From the NCBI GenBank assembly GCA_025201845.1, contig MU603970.1, forward strand, positions 43,419 through 94,017: DNA of 50,599 nt, in the 5' to 3' direction. This stretch comes from Martensiomyces pterosporus. Taxonomy: Eukaryota; Kickxellomycota; Kickxellomycetes; Kickxellales; Kickxellaceae. The translations under genes and the position numbers were made by a program. Below are positions 1 to 10,402 of this stretch, piece after piece (within the stretch, counting starts at the first letter, position 1; every line of letters starts with the position of its first letter). The notes below the pieces were generated by a model. That model worked only from the letters and a program-made list of their open reading frames with translations. It was not told the origin of the DNA and searched no databases.

Positions 1-1472
1 GGAAAGATGGAGTGAAACTGAAATCTAGAGTGGTAACAGAGGCAATTAAAACCATGAAGAAAAAAGACACGCCAGCTGAGCACATCAAGCGGGGTTAGAG
101 AGAGGCTGGCTGTTTTATGTGATGATAGTTAGCAGCATTGCTTATGGGCTGTTGGAACTAGCGTGGCTTGTTTCGCTGCCTTCAACTGATTTGTGATCAA
201 GGGGGGAAAGCATGTGACTTGGAATTATTGGCCAAAAAAGTTTTGGAAGTATTGCTGGTGGGGGTTGGGCTTGTGTGCTGCTATGAGACGTGGCGAAAAA
301 ATGGAGTCGTATGCATTTACCCCTTGCGTTTGCCCTGCTCACATGCCAATGCAATTAGCATGTGCATGCGGGCTATGTGCGTCACTTAGGGCCTGGTTTG
401 CTGGTCACGACCGGCATATGAATGTCTCGTGTGCATATTGGTCCGAGACAAAGATGCCCTTTTTCTACTGCTGCGGCCACGAAAACGTGGACTGGGTGGC
501 AAAAAGAAGGATATCAAGAGGTACCAGCAGCCAGCGGCCAAAGGAAATCTCGGCACATGTGGAGATATACCGCTGCATCTCAAGAGAAAGGTGGAGAGGA
601 GAAATCAGCAGTAGAGAGGGGTAGCCTGAAGTTCCGCAGCAGATATTATTAACAAGAAGCGCCACGAGGCAGAAGATGGGAGGTCAAGTCCGGAAATGAA
701 CTGGCGTGTGCCCAGGTATCACAGAGCCAAGACAGCCAAAAATCAACAGAGCCGTTGCTCGTCTGCCTCTTCCCCAAAGATGTCTTGCTCCAGCTGTCTG
801 CACCCCAGCCAGTGTGACCACCTAGCATGCAAGTGATGCGCTGTCTTGTTGCGGTCAGACCTCCACGGTGATTATCCACGGATGGAGCAGGAGGAGTGGC
901 ATCTGTGCGGAGTATGAATCCATCCATCGCGCACGCTTCATGTATACCGTGTCGCTGCGAGTCAAAAATAGAGAGATTCCGAGAGCGGCAAACGTGACAC
1001 TGGAACCAAAATAACAGCTGGCGCCACGTCGGCCAAATCTAGTGCATTCAGGTATGAACTTTAAGAGGGTATTTTTAGGTCCACGCAAAAAGTAGTGGAA
1101 ATAGACAACGTTTGGCCGCAGGTGACATGCAACTTGCATGCGTGACCTGCAAAGGCCCCTCCACAAAGGGAAGGGTGTTTGATGAATGACCTTCCCCGCC
1201 CTCAACTGAAAAAAACAAGCAAGCGGGCGATGCAAGGAGTAAATTCTTGGCAAGCAGTTTTGCCCCCTTTTGCGTTGATTACCTGGCCGTTACTTTTTAT
1301 TTTCATGTATGCGTCCTGTATCTAATCTCAAGGACGAAAATCTGCGCAACCTTTGACATTTGGGTAAACCGCAGCCAAGAAATCCCAGGCGCCAAGGTGC
1401 ACTTGGCAAAAAAAAAGTGTGCTGGGCTTAATTCGCGGGCTATGTGTCATTGACCATGTGCACGTCTTTTGC
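1..1472. other. Intergenic, no gene seen
   Basis: No open frame in this stretch looks like a conserved protein; the short frames present overlap each other on both strands and have no recognisable motif. The right end is the promoter of the microprotein gene at 1667. The left end may hold the flank of a gene outside the window. Confidence 0.5.
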
Positions 1473-1479
1473 TATAAAT
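1473..1479 (+). promoter_or_regulatory. TATA box of C2H2 microprotein 1
   Basis: TATAAAT lies 194 bp upstream of the ATG at 1667 and is followed by a pyrimidine-rich C/T tract (about 1490-1560), as expected of a fungal core promoter and leader. The same layout precedes the other three members of the family. Confidence 0.6.
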
Positions 1480-1666
1480 TACCACTGGAACTCCCCTTCC
1501 CATCAGCATCTTTCTTTCCTTATCCTCCATCCGAATTACAACTATCACTGCGGCACACTCTTCTGACTTTTTTTTAAACCCGCAGCCCACTACAAACTCT
1601 ATCTTTTAGAATAACACACACAGCTAAGACAGCGCCAGAAACAACCCAGCTAACAAGCGCATAACC

Positions 1667-1834
1667 ATGTGCGACGTCGTCTGCAGGAACAAGTTCAACC
1701 ATGTCGCTGACGGCTTCGGTGTCTTCAGGCTCTACAACTACGCCTGCAACATCTGCGGCGCCATCTTCGACTCGGTGTATGATGCCAACGATCACGTCAA
1801 GGAACAGCACTTCTTCCCGCCCTTGGATGACTGA
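1667..1834 (+). CDS. C2H2 zinc-finger microprotein 1 (55 aa)
   Basis: Single-exon frame of 55 codons starting at an ATG in the context ataaccATG. Seen: one C2H2 finger, C27-x2-C30-x12-H43-x4-H48, with the core CNICG and F at C+4, then the tail EQHFFPPLDD at the very C terminus. The N-terminal 20 residues carry two extra Cys (C2, C6) but no other motif. There is no signal peptide or membrane segment. Three further genes in this window (32200, 33577, 38713 minus) encode proteins of 47-53 aa with identical finger spacing and nearly the same tail. A single classical finger can bind nucleic acid or a protein partner; which applies is unknown. It converges on REX4, which ends 420 bp downstream. I do not recognise a described family. 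Coding status rests on paralogue conservation and the TATA box. Confidence 0.8.
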   Translation: MCDVVCRNKFNHVADGFGVFRLYNYACNICGAIFDSVYDANDHVKEQHFFPPLDD

Positions 1835-2254
1835 ACAGGGATGCCGCGGCTGCGCAATTCGCTTCGTCTCTCTTCTACATAGCGAGTGAACACAAGCTTT
1901 GTACTATAATCCGTGTATATCTCTTCTCTGTATCCTAGACCTGTATAAAAAAGCCCATTTCACATACACTTCATCCTCGCCAGCACCGGCCACAACTACA
2001 CACGCGCCGGTCTTTTCACTTTTCACTTTTCACTTTTCATTAGTCATCCGCAGCCAGAGGTCCGGAGAATCTCATGGCTCGCATTTTTCAATTAGTCCCA
2101 GTTTTTCCTAGTCTTTTCATGCTCTTTTTGATCTTGGGCAAATAACATACACATAAACCCCACACCGCTTACAAACGAGCAAGTGTCTTGTTGAAAGGTG
2201 TATCAAATGCAGCGCTTTGCTCTCCGCAGCCACTCCTAAAATAGAACAAGCAGA
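1835..2254. other. Convergent 3' intergenic region with (CTTTTCA)x4
   Basis: This is the region between the convergent 3' ends of microprotein 1 and REX4. It contains four perfect tandem copies of the heptamer CTTTTCA at 2012-2039. No gene is seen. Confidence 0.55.
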
Positions 2255-3764
2255 TCACCGCTTCTGCTGTTGTTGTTGCTGCTGCTGGATCTCCTGGCGC
2301 AACTGTGCGAACCTCTCCTTCGTCTTGGCCTTTTTCACCTGCACCTTGTACCTCTTGGGTGCCAGCAGTCTCTCCCACTCGTCCTTGACCTTCCTGTACA
2401 GCAGCATGGTGGTCTTGGCATCCGTAACCGACGAGTGCTCTCCCTCCTGAATCGTGATGTTCAGCACACTGGCCGCCAGCTTCCTCAGTGCAGGCGCAGA
2501 CCCCTTGCTCATTTTCTTGAAGCCGGGGAACTTTGCCGTGTCGCGGATCATCAGGGGCGGGTGCGTGAGCATCAGCGCCTTCAAGTCGTGCTGGATCGCG
2601 TGGCCCACGATGACCCGATCCTTGAACAGCTCCGCGACTTGCTCCTGCACCTCCCTGAACGGCCGCCCCTTATCCAAGTCCGACTTTCTGATCCCCGACA
2701 CCCACGTCCGATAGTCTGTGACTTTCTCCGCGGGCCTGACGAATGTGTCCAGCACCACATGCCCGTAGTAGTTGACAACCGACACACGCGCGAGCATCGA
2801 CCTAGACCCCTTGAAGCCAGCACCGACCATCTCGCAGTCCACTGCCAAGAACTTGCCTACTGCCTCGCGCTTCTCCCTCGGGATCGCCGCCGCCGCCACC
2901 ATGGGGCGCATTTTGCTGTTACTCTCCGAAGCGGTGTCGCGTGACTTGACAATGTCTGTGGGCATATCCGCATCGGAGTCGCTGTCTGCATAGGTGGCCG
3001 CAGCAGCTGCCGCCGCCGAGGTTTCCTCCGAGCCTCTCTTGCGCTTGCGGTGGTTGGCCGCTGCCTTGTCCTTGGTCTCTTCGTCCAGTTTCTCGAACCA
3101 GTCGTCGGCATCGCGTGGCAGATCTCTGTTGCCGCCCTTCTCGGTATCATCAGCTACCATCAACGCCAAAGAAAGCGCACGCTGTCGCTCGGCTCTCCTG
3201 GCCGCAGCCTCTGCATCGGCGTCTTCGTCAACTTGCATTGTCTCTGCCACTGCGGGCTTCATGTTTTTCCTTGCCTCTGCCGGTGCGCTCTGTGGCTCTT
3301 CGGCTTGCTCCTCTTCCTCATCTGCTGAATCCCAGGCATACAGGTCCTGCACGTCATCGTCGTTGTATTGGCTCTCATCAGCCGCCTCCTTTTTGGCGCT
3401 GGATCTCTTTTGCTTTTTGGCGCTCGACGACTTGGACTTTTTGCTCTTCTTCTTCCGTGGCCTGCCCTCATCGCCATCATCGCCGTCTGCCAAAAGCGCG
3501 TCTACGAAATCATCCACTCCGTCGTCTTGGCGCGGCTTAGTGGCCTTCTTGCTCTTCGTCTTCGATTTTGACTTTGACTTTGTTATTTTGTCCATCGACA
3601 GAACCACGTCCTGCAGATCATCGTCGAGATCGATGGTGCTGACTGCTCTCTTCTACACAAAGAAATTTGGAAAATGCAGTGTGCTGTTCAGTTTCTGCTC
3701 GCAATTCAAGCAGTATCCTGGGCTGCAAGGCCCCCTATCTTGTCCTGCGTACCTTGGGTGCCAT
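2255..3764 (-). CDS. REX4: REX4-type RNA 3'-5' exonuclease
   Basis: DEDDh exonuclease of the Rex4/ISG20L2 group, which trims pre-rRNA in the nucleolus. Two exons are inferred: 3753-3764 encodes only MAPK, then intron 3653-3752 (GTACGC...TGTAG, 100 bp), then 2255-3652; 469 aa in all. This start is chosen because the frame stays coding-like (acidic S-T-I-D-L-D-D-D) upstream of the next in-frame ATG at 3595, back to an acceptor at 3653. The N-terminal half is Lys/Ser/Asp-rich low complexity, as in nucleolar proteins. The exonuclease domain begins near residue 270: VDCEMVG holds the first D-x-E, VGHAIQHDLKAL the second Asp, and HSSVTDAKTTM the catalytic His and last Asp. The C terminus ends in an eight-Gln run before KR. 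It is transcribed towards microprotein 1. Confidence 0.9.
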
Positions 3765-3913
3765 AGTCTTTTTTCTAAGCCAAAGCGGCAGCAGCTAAGC
3801 AATACAAACAAGGCAGAAATGGGCAACAGAGGAGGGAAATGCACGCTCTACCCAGCGCCCAAACCTGGCGTTTCCAGCACTGAAATAATTTTCCAAAATG
3901 CATACCGAACCAT

Positions 3914-3959
3914 CGGCTCGAGCCGAGCCTCAAGCATGCCGATGAATGCATGCTTGAGG
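3914..3959. repeat. Two adjacent palindromes in the REX4 upstream region
   Basis: Within the 356-bp gap 3765-4120, 3914-3925 is the perfect 12-bp palindrome CGGCTCGAGCCG, i.e. CGG-N6-CCG, the form bound by dimeric Zn2Cys6 regulators. It is followed by a perfect 12-bp stem (3928-3939 with 3948-3959) around an 8-nt loop. The pair lies about 150-200 bp upstream of the REX4 ATG and 160-200 bp past the stop of the Zn2Cys6 gene. It could be an operator or 3'-end structure. Function is inferred only from sequence shape. Confidence 0.5.
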
Positions 3960-4120
3960 TGGCAATCGCCCACAGGTGCTCCGTGTCAGCCAGAGATTTG
4001 ACTGACGCACACAGCAGTGGTCTATCTCATCCAGACGGGGTGTACTGAGGGTGCTTTATTGATAAGCTCTTTCCAGCGTTGATGCATGCCAGAATTAGAT
4101 ACCACCAGCACAAAACGCTG

Positions 4121-7036
4121 CTACTTCAGTGACATTGAAGATAGCTGCTCGGCCGCCTTGGCTACCTCGTCAATGTGCATCGGCTTGAGCAGCTCCGCTA
4201 AACCCCCAATATGCCACACGGATCCCATCTCTTGCAGTGCTCGCCACTGCCGGGCTATGCCCGCCAATGACCTTGTGTGCTCGTTCTTCCATTCCTCGAT
4301 TGGCATCTCGCTCATGTCGTTGGAGTCCATCGCATGCTTGCACTTTCGGAGCTGGCGCAGGAGCACGGTGATAGTAGAGAAGATGCAGAATGGAGCAACC
4401 GTATCCACTCGTCTCAGGGAAATATCGTCGTTCAGTCGAAGGACATCTGAAAGGCGATGTGCGGCGTCCACACACACCCTCCACGACCTTGGCTCAATGT
4501 CTTTGGCAACCAGTCCTTGGCTCCAGGCCGGACCCAGCGCCTTTTGCAGGGCCATGCTGATTTTGATTTCTTCCTCGTCGAGCAGCACCGACGACAATCC
4601 AGTGTCCGTTTCGGTGAACAGCGATGGCCTGTTGGATGAGTGAAGCATGATAACCGCCGGAAAGGTGTAGAGCTGCTGGCTGAAGTAGCGCACACGCAAG
4701 AGGTACTTTTTGTGCTCGATGTTTCCAAAGAACGATGCCTTGGAGGCGTTAAACAGCGGGTCCTTGAGGTTCGCTGCTGCAGGGGGCAGCGTGCACATGT
4801 AATCCAGCTGCTGCGAATACTCGCTAAACATCGGGTCGTCTGAAAGCAGCCTTGGTCTCCTAGGGGGTTTGCAGTCTGAGCCGCTGTTGACGCTAGACGA
4901 TCGAGCGCCGCTGATGAACTTGCCTATCTTTTTTACGAGGTTACAGTGCGGTGTGCGATGCCAGAACGACTGGAGCATTGTTTCCTGCATGGCATCGAAT
5001 CTGGCTGACGGTGTTGCTTGCTCAGTCACTATTCTAGCACTCTCTTCACTGCTACCAGCAGCTGGAATAGAAGCAGGGTCTGTCCAGCACCTGTACCGCA
5101 GGGCTTCGCGAGTGCTCACCCCGCTGTTGCCACCATCCTCAGAGTCGCTGTCTCTACCGTTCATATTTGCAAACACGCTGTGGGCATGAGCGCGGTTTAT
5201 CCAGCTACTCAGATCGTCCCACTCGCTCTCTGGGCACGGCATCCGCGTTCGCACAGCCTCTGCATCAAAGATTGCTGCTCCCCCGCTACGTCCCACATGG
5301 TAGCTGTCCATCTGGAAATTCATCCAAAATGCGCGACGCTTGGTCTCCAGATCCACCCACTCGTCCCATGTCTTTGGCGGCGGCGCATCCTTGTCGTCAT
5401 CCAGCCTGTGCCATCCGAGCTGCAAAACAAAGTTCGCAACTGCACACATGAGCGTGTCATGTGGAACGAATCCTCTGTAGCCACGGACACACATTGTGGT
5501 AATCTGCATGGCGCACACAATGTCTGTGGTGGGCTCTCCGGTGTGCATGACTAACCTTGACATCACTTTGCCAACATGGAGCTCGGTTTCGATGCGGCGA
5601 TCCGTGCCGTCTCTGGCAAAGCGTGAGGACAGCGCATGAATTGCGTTCATGAGCATTGGATCCACCTTGCCTGCAAGGACTTTGCGAAGAAACGAGGACG
5701 GCTGGAGTATAGGGCAGAACGCATAAAAATAGGTGTAGTACGTCAGCACAGCCTCGCAAGTTGCCGAGTCAACCTTGCCAGAGAAAAACTCCTGCATCAG
5801 GTCTCCAATCGGCGGTGGCCTAATGCCGAGCTTCTTCAGTTCGCCTCGGGGTGGATCCAGCACGAGCTGGTCGACAATGTCAATCGTTGGAATTGGCCCT
5901 GAAACGCCGTATGAACGCACTGCAGTAGGCCGGGTTGGTGCTTGCTCGGTAGCAAGTTGTAGCGGAGTGGTTCTTTCACTTGCGCTGTCCTCGGTAGATG
6001 AGTGGCTATCGTCGGTTTCAGGAATAGAAGCAAAGCCCACGCTATTCTCCGCCGAAATCAGGTTTGAGATGTCCGCCGCAGAAGACGCCACTGCCTTGGC
6101 CGCTGCTTGCTTGCCATTTTTGCCGCTGTTATCAGTCTGAGCAGCGGCCAGCACCCTTTGCAGGGCCGCAGAATGCTGTATACCGCGTGAGCCTGTGCTC
6201 GAGGATTGACTGCCCACATGTTTATCGGATTTGCTTTGTGCTTTCGTCTCCTTCGCAGCTGATCGCTTGGAGCTGGCCGCTGGCAGCTTGGGCTTTGGCC
6301 CACGCTTTTTGGATTCCCTCCACACGCATTCCAGGTTCTCCTTCACACAGTTCGCACACCGAACTGTGCCATCAATAAGAATGCTGCTGCCACACCGCGA
6401 CTTTTTCAGGCGGCAGTAGTTGCAGGCTTGCGTTCTTCGCCGTCTTTTGGGTATTTGGTGCTCGAGCAGCGGTACCAGACTGTATGCCATTGCTGTGCGC
6501 ACGTGGTGTGCAGGCAATACCTGGGCAGGCTGCACTTGCGGACGAGGAGGAGGAAGAGGGGTGGGAACTCTGTGCTGAGCCACGGGTGGGGGTCCTGGCT
6601 GAGGGTACGGCTGGTGCCTGCAACCGGAAGAGCTGTAGCCATGTGAGGCTTGGGCTGCACCGACAGCACCCCTGTGACCGTTGTAGGGCGTGCTTGCAGG
6701 ATTGGAAAACCTTGGCGATGACGGAAGGTGAGTACCGTGGCCCTGGGGACTGTGGCTGGGAACGTGCTGCAAAGGGTCTGCTTTTACGGCTGGCGACACA
6801 GTGACTGCTGCAGCTGGCTGCTGCGCATGGTGAACAACAGCCCAGGATGGTACCGAGTTGGGCTCTATGGTTCTGGGTTGTGGTGGGCTGTCCGTTGAGT
6901 AGCTGGAGAGATGGGGTTCTTGCGGCGCATAGGATAGCAAGCTTGCGACCGCGAGTCTTGATTGCGAGGATCGTTTGGGCAGCACAGAGTGTCGGTAGTC
7001 GCCACTTGACGCGGAGCTGTGGAGCTTGTCTTGCAT
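4121..7036 (-). CDS. Zn(II)2Cys6 fungal-specific transcription factor
   Basis: Large single-exon gene; 971 aa from the ATG at 7036. The frame is open to an earlier ATG at 7225 (1034 aa), but the extra sequence reads like a pyrimidine-rich leader, so 7036 is preferred. The N terminus is Ser/Gln/Pro-rich. The binuclear cluster lies near residues 203-237: basic KRRRRTQ, then C-x2-C-x6-C and, after a longer loop, C-x2-C-x6-C, followed by a basic K/R-rich linker. The second half matches the Fungal_trans middle homology region (FFSGKVDS..., YTYFYAFCPILQ, MNAIHALSSRFARDG, ETKRRAFWMNFQMDSY), typical of regulators of carbon or nitrogen use. The loop between Cys 3 and Cys 4 is unusually long (11 residues). 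The regulon cannot be told from sequence; no metabolic cluster surrounds it. A CGG-N6-CCG palindrome lies just past its 3' end. Confidence 0.9.
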   Translation of the reverse strand: MQDKLHSSASSGDYRHSVLPKRSSQSRLAVASLLSYAPQEPHLSSYSTDSPPQPRTIEPNSVPSWAVVHHAQQPAAAVTVSPAVKADPLQHVPSHSPQGHGTHLPSSPRFSNPASTPYNGHRGAVGAAQASHGYSSSGCRHQPYPQPGPPPVAQHRVPTPLPPPRPQVQPAQVLPAHHVRTAMAYSLVPLLEHQIPKRRRRTQACNYCRLKKSRCGSSILIDGTVRCANCVKENLECVWRESKKRGPKPKLPAASSKRSAAKETKAQSKSDKHVGSQSSSTGSRGIQHSAALQRVLAAAQTDNSGKNGKQAAAKAVASSAADISNLISAENSVGFASIPETDDSHSSTEDSASERTTPLQLATEQAPTRPTAVRSYGVSGPIPTIDIVDQLVLDPPRGELKKLGIRPPPIGDLMQEFFSGKVDSATCEAVLTYYTYFYAFCPILQPSSFLRKVLAGKVDPMLMNAIHALSSRFARDGTDRRIETELHVGKVMSRLVMHTGEPTTDIVCAMQITTMCVRGYRGFVPHDTLMCAVANFVLQLGWHRLDDDKDAPPPKTWDEWVDLETKRRAFWMNFQMDSYHVGRSGGAAIFDAEAVRTRMPCPESEWDDLSSWINRAHAHSVFANMNGRDSDSEDGGNSGVSTREALRYRCWTDPASIPAAGSSEESARIVTEQATPSARFDAMQETMLQSFWHRTPHCNLVKKIGKFISGARSSSVNSGSDCKPPRRPRLLSDDPMFSEYSQQLDYMCTLPPAAANLKDPLFNASKASFFGNIEHKKYLLRVRYFSQQLYTFPAVIMLHSSNRPSLFTETDTGLSSVLLDEEEIKISMALQKALGPAWSQGLVAKDIEPRSWRVCVDAAHRLSDVLRLNDDISLRRVDTVAPFCIFSTITVLLRQLRKCKHAMDSNDMSEMPIEEWKNEHTRSLAGIARQWRALQEMGSVWHIGGLAELLKPMHIDEVAKAAEQLSSMSLK

Positions 7037-7897
7037 TCTGCCAGGTGGTTTGAGGAGTTGTGGCAGCAGAAAATGTAAGGTATAGGGTGGGAGAAAAGCA
7101 AGAGAGGGCAGAGGCAGGGTGGCTGAAGAACAATCTCTGTAAACCCGGTATCCCATGCTTTTTTTTTGAACCGGCAATATGCGAACAAGGCATAGAGGAT
7201 TGTCGCATGAAGTGATGTGCAGCATTGAGCGAGGGAGTGGCCCTGGACATCCATCCCTGGCAGCCTTTGTTTGCTATTTGTTCTCAGGTGAACATTTGTG
7301 TCCAGAAAAAATCAGCAAAGGCCGGCCTTCGTGCAGAAAGCGATAGCCACAAGGAGAGCGGGCTGAGTCGACGCAGATAGCCTGCGGACAGGCACATTGC
7401 CTTCCAGGAGCATATATCCCGAATTAGCCAAGCGCATGCCCCGCAACAGCCCGAGCAGTTTCCGTATCATTTAGTGCGTCGCAGATCCATGGAATCGGCT
7501 TTGCGGGACCTGCATTGATGCCCGAGTATGAGAGCGCAGCATTCGGGGTTCGGGTTCATGACGGCAGCTGCTACACAGCCATGCCATTGATACGCCGAAC
7601 CCCACCCGAGATAGCGGTAAGCAGGGCAACACACTCAGACACCTCGCTGTTTCTAGAAGCGCATCCACTAAGACACGAGACATCCCCCACATACATGCCA
7701 TCAGCTAGCACACGCCTGGCGCCAGGTGGACAGGGGATCTGATTAGTCCATCAGCAAATCAAGGCGACTTCCAGTTTGTGCCATTTTCTTTCTCAGGCGC
7801 AGCCAAGCGCTGGCTCCTGCCTCTCCTGGCTCCGCATTGTACACATTTTAAATTTTGTTCGGCTTGTAAACTATCAGTCCCAGCAGATACTGACAGC
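7037..7897. other. Divergent intergenic region, Zn2Cys6 gene / Myb gene
   Basis: This is the shared upstream region of the divergent Zn2Cys6 (-) and multi-Myb (+) genes. It has a 9-bp inverted repeat, GGGGTTCGG at 7545-7553 with CCGAACCCC at 7595-7603. No further gene is recognised. Confidence 0.5.
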
Positions 7898-10372
7898 ATG
7901 AAGGGGCTAGCGCCTGAGCAAAAGAGAGAGCTTCTCAAGGAGATTCGCAGGCACAAGAAGCAGAGCAAGACGCTCCCCTGGTTCCTGCTTTCAGCAAAGT
8001 ACCACATGTCAGCCAAGGCGCTCCAGCGCATATACAAACATGACAAAACAGAGAAAAGGAAGGAACGGAAACTTTCGCGCGAAGTAACCAAAATGGCCAA
8101 CCGCCACTACGACAAATCACGCAGAAGGTGCAACTGGGAGTCGGTGTCGCAGGAGCTCGGGCTTCCAGTTCTGGACTGCTTGAGGCACTTTAGTCCAGAC
8201 AAGGCAAGCTTTGAGCCGCAGAGCATTCGCAATAGGTTCGAGTGGCCAGACGAGTACCTGCCTCTGCTGCAAGCGTTTTCTGAAAAGTACTTTGATGGCA
8301 TCGAAAATATCAACTGGGTGCTGGCTAGTGTCTATCTGAACGTCAAGTATACGGATGCAGATGCAATGGATTTGGACTCGAGCCCGAGCTCTGAGAGTGA
8401 GGAGGCTGCCGACAAGCCAATGGGTGAGGCCGATTCACAAGAGAACGGCGAGGACGACAGGGCACCAGCAAAGCCACAGTGGCAAATGACGCGCGAGATA
8501 TTTTTGCGGATCTGGCGGTACCGTGATGCTGGAGTCCGCTGGGACGACATGCTTGGGAAATTCCCTGAGCTGAATACCGATTTGCTGGCGCTAAGAACCA
8601 AGTTCAGCACGTACAAGTACTGTCTCCGGCTGAAGGGCGAGCTAAGCAGCACCGTTGCAGGGCCGAGTACTGTTGCTGGTAAGCCGGCATCGAAAGAGAA
8701 GCTGACTATTGAAAACATAACCTCCACAAGGTTCAGGCATTTGCAGGAGCTTGTACGCGAGCATGGCGAGGACTGGGATCTCATCAGCGATAAAATGATG
8801 ATCTTGGCCAGCGACTTGAGGCGGTGCTGGAAGGGATACACCGTCGACACCGAGATCACCAGCGGGTGGACTGAGGACGAGGACAGGCTGCTGCTGCAGT
8901 GCGCTGACCTGGGCATGGGCGGTGCTGAGGCTGCCAGGCATATTGGGACTAAGCTGCCCCACCAGTGTGTTGAGAGGATGCGGCTGGTAAAGAAAAAATG
9001 TAAGTGACGCTAGTACCCCTGGCTTCTTCGTATATGCTATTGTTGCTCTGTACAATCTGTGCGCAGTATGCTACTAACTGGGTCCTGTTTTTGTTGCCTT
9101 GTATGCGCCTTGTAGACGCTGTGCCTGAGAAGGCCATCGACCTGCGCAAGGGCTGGAATGAGCAGGACGACGCCGAGCTTCTGCGGCTGACTGAAGTCCA
9201 CACGGATGGCACGTTTATTCGCTGGGAAAAGGTTGCTGAGGTGCTCGGCTACAACCCGCTTTACTGCAGAGCGCGGAAGATCCAGCTGGACAGGGCCAGG
9301 GAGGCGAGCCAGCCAGATAAGCACAGGGACAAGATCTCGCGCGAGGTACAGCGGCAGCACGAGGCGCACGGCAAAGTCGACTGGGGAAAAGTCAGCAAGG
9401 CGACCGGGTTCTCTGTCGTGGGCTGTTTGGAAAACAGCACCTACGGCGAAGGAAAGGCTCGCTGGGTCTATGACCCAGATACATACTCGGAGGAAACGGC
9501 TGACAGCATGCTGGACTTTATCGACAGCAACTACCGCGACCCGCTGCCTACAAACTACACTGCTGTGTCAAATTACATGTGGATCAACATTGACGACTGC
9601 ATCAAGATGCACAAGCTGGTGGACGGCAAGTTCGAGTGGACAGAGGAGGCCATTCAGAGGGTGCGTCAGCGAAGGGAGCAAGGAGCAACATACACCCAAA
9701 TTGCGCGGGAGCTTTCGCCAAAAATGGGGCACAGGACAGTTGCATCCATGCTTTGTCGCACCAACAAGAATATGATTGTAAGACTGACGCCAGAGCAAAA
9801 GAGGCAGGTGCACGAGATCGTTGGCAGGCATGCTGGGAAAGAGACGATCAACGACATTTACAAGCTGGCGCGACAGGAGATGACGGGCTGCGATGGGAAT
9901 GAGGTTTTCGAGTGTGCTCGCAATGCAGTCGTCAAGCACCCGTACCTCGATCAACGACATTTACAAGCTGGCGCGACAGGAGATGACGGGCTGCGATGGG
10001 AATGAGGTTTTCGAGTGTGCTCGCAATGCAGTTGTCAAGCACCCGTATTACCAGAAGGTCGTCAGCAACGCCGACCACGAGTCTATCTTTGACCGAATCG
10101 CGAGCGGCGATGCCACCAACATTGACATCGCATCGGAGCTCGGTGTGCCAGTCAAGCTGATCTCACGCCTGCTGCAAAGCAAGCAGAACGAGAGCTACAC
10201 GATCGAGTGGACCGATGACGAGCTTCAGAAGCTTGCAGAGTTTGTCAAGTCGTCAAAGGGCAAAATGATCCAGTGGGCTCGCCTTTCCAAAATCATTGGC
10301 ACAAAGAGCCGCGACCAGTGCAAGTACAGGTATTACTACCTCAAGGAGTCCAGCTCCAGCTTGCTTGAGTGA
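7898..10372 (+). CDS. Multi-Myb/SANT domain protein, interrupted by a tandem duplication
   Basis: Exon 1 is 7898-8999 and intron 1 is 9000-9115 (GTAAGT, branch CTAAC with A9077, TGTAG). Exon 2 starts at 9116. The start is the first ATG of the frame. At 9845-10047 a 100-bp exon segment is repeated with 3 extra bases, so an unspliced read shifts frame and stops at 10005. Splicing 9904-10006 (AG|GT to AG|GT, 103 bp) would rejoin the frame to the stop at 10372, giving 751 aa. Myb-like units seen: WTEDEDRLLLQ...GTKLPHQCVERM (end of exon 1), WNEQDDAELLRL...CRARKIQL, a degenerate VDWGKVSK unit, and C-terminal WTDDELQKLAEF...SRDQCKYRYYYL. Repeated Myb units suggest a nuclear DNA-binding protein; the target is unknown. 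An acidic spacer (about residues 155-190) separates N-terminal helices. It may be a true gene with a new intron, a frameshifted allele, or an assembly error. Confidence 0.75.
9845..10047 (+). repeat. 100-bp exonic tandem duplication (period 103)
   Basis: Copy 1 is 9845-9944 and copy 2 is 9948-10047, separated by the 3-nt filler CCT. They differ at one base (GTC versus GTT, synonymous). The period is not a multiple of three. Each copy contains AATGAGGTTTTC, so an AG|GT pair occurs 103 bp apart. The segment 9904-10006 starts GT, ends AG, and has TGAC (A9986) 20 nt before the terminal AG with no AG in between. Confidence 0.97.
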
Positions 10373-10402
10373 CGTCCCAGCAGCGTGACTCTTTCGTGTT
10401 TC

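Noticed and set aside
2994..4001. 335-codon plus-strand frame over REX4
   Set aside because: Ser-rich antisense of the Lys/Asp/Ser-rich REX4 N terminus; no start context or motif.
7545..7603. tRNA-like GGTTCGGGTTC with a 9-bp inverted repeat
   Set aside because: No acceptor stem, D-arm or anticodon arm can be folded around it, so it is left as a plain inverted repeat.
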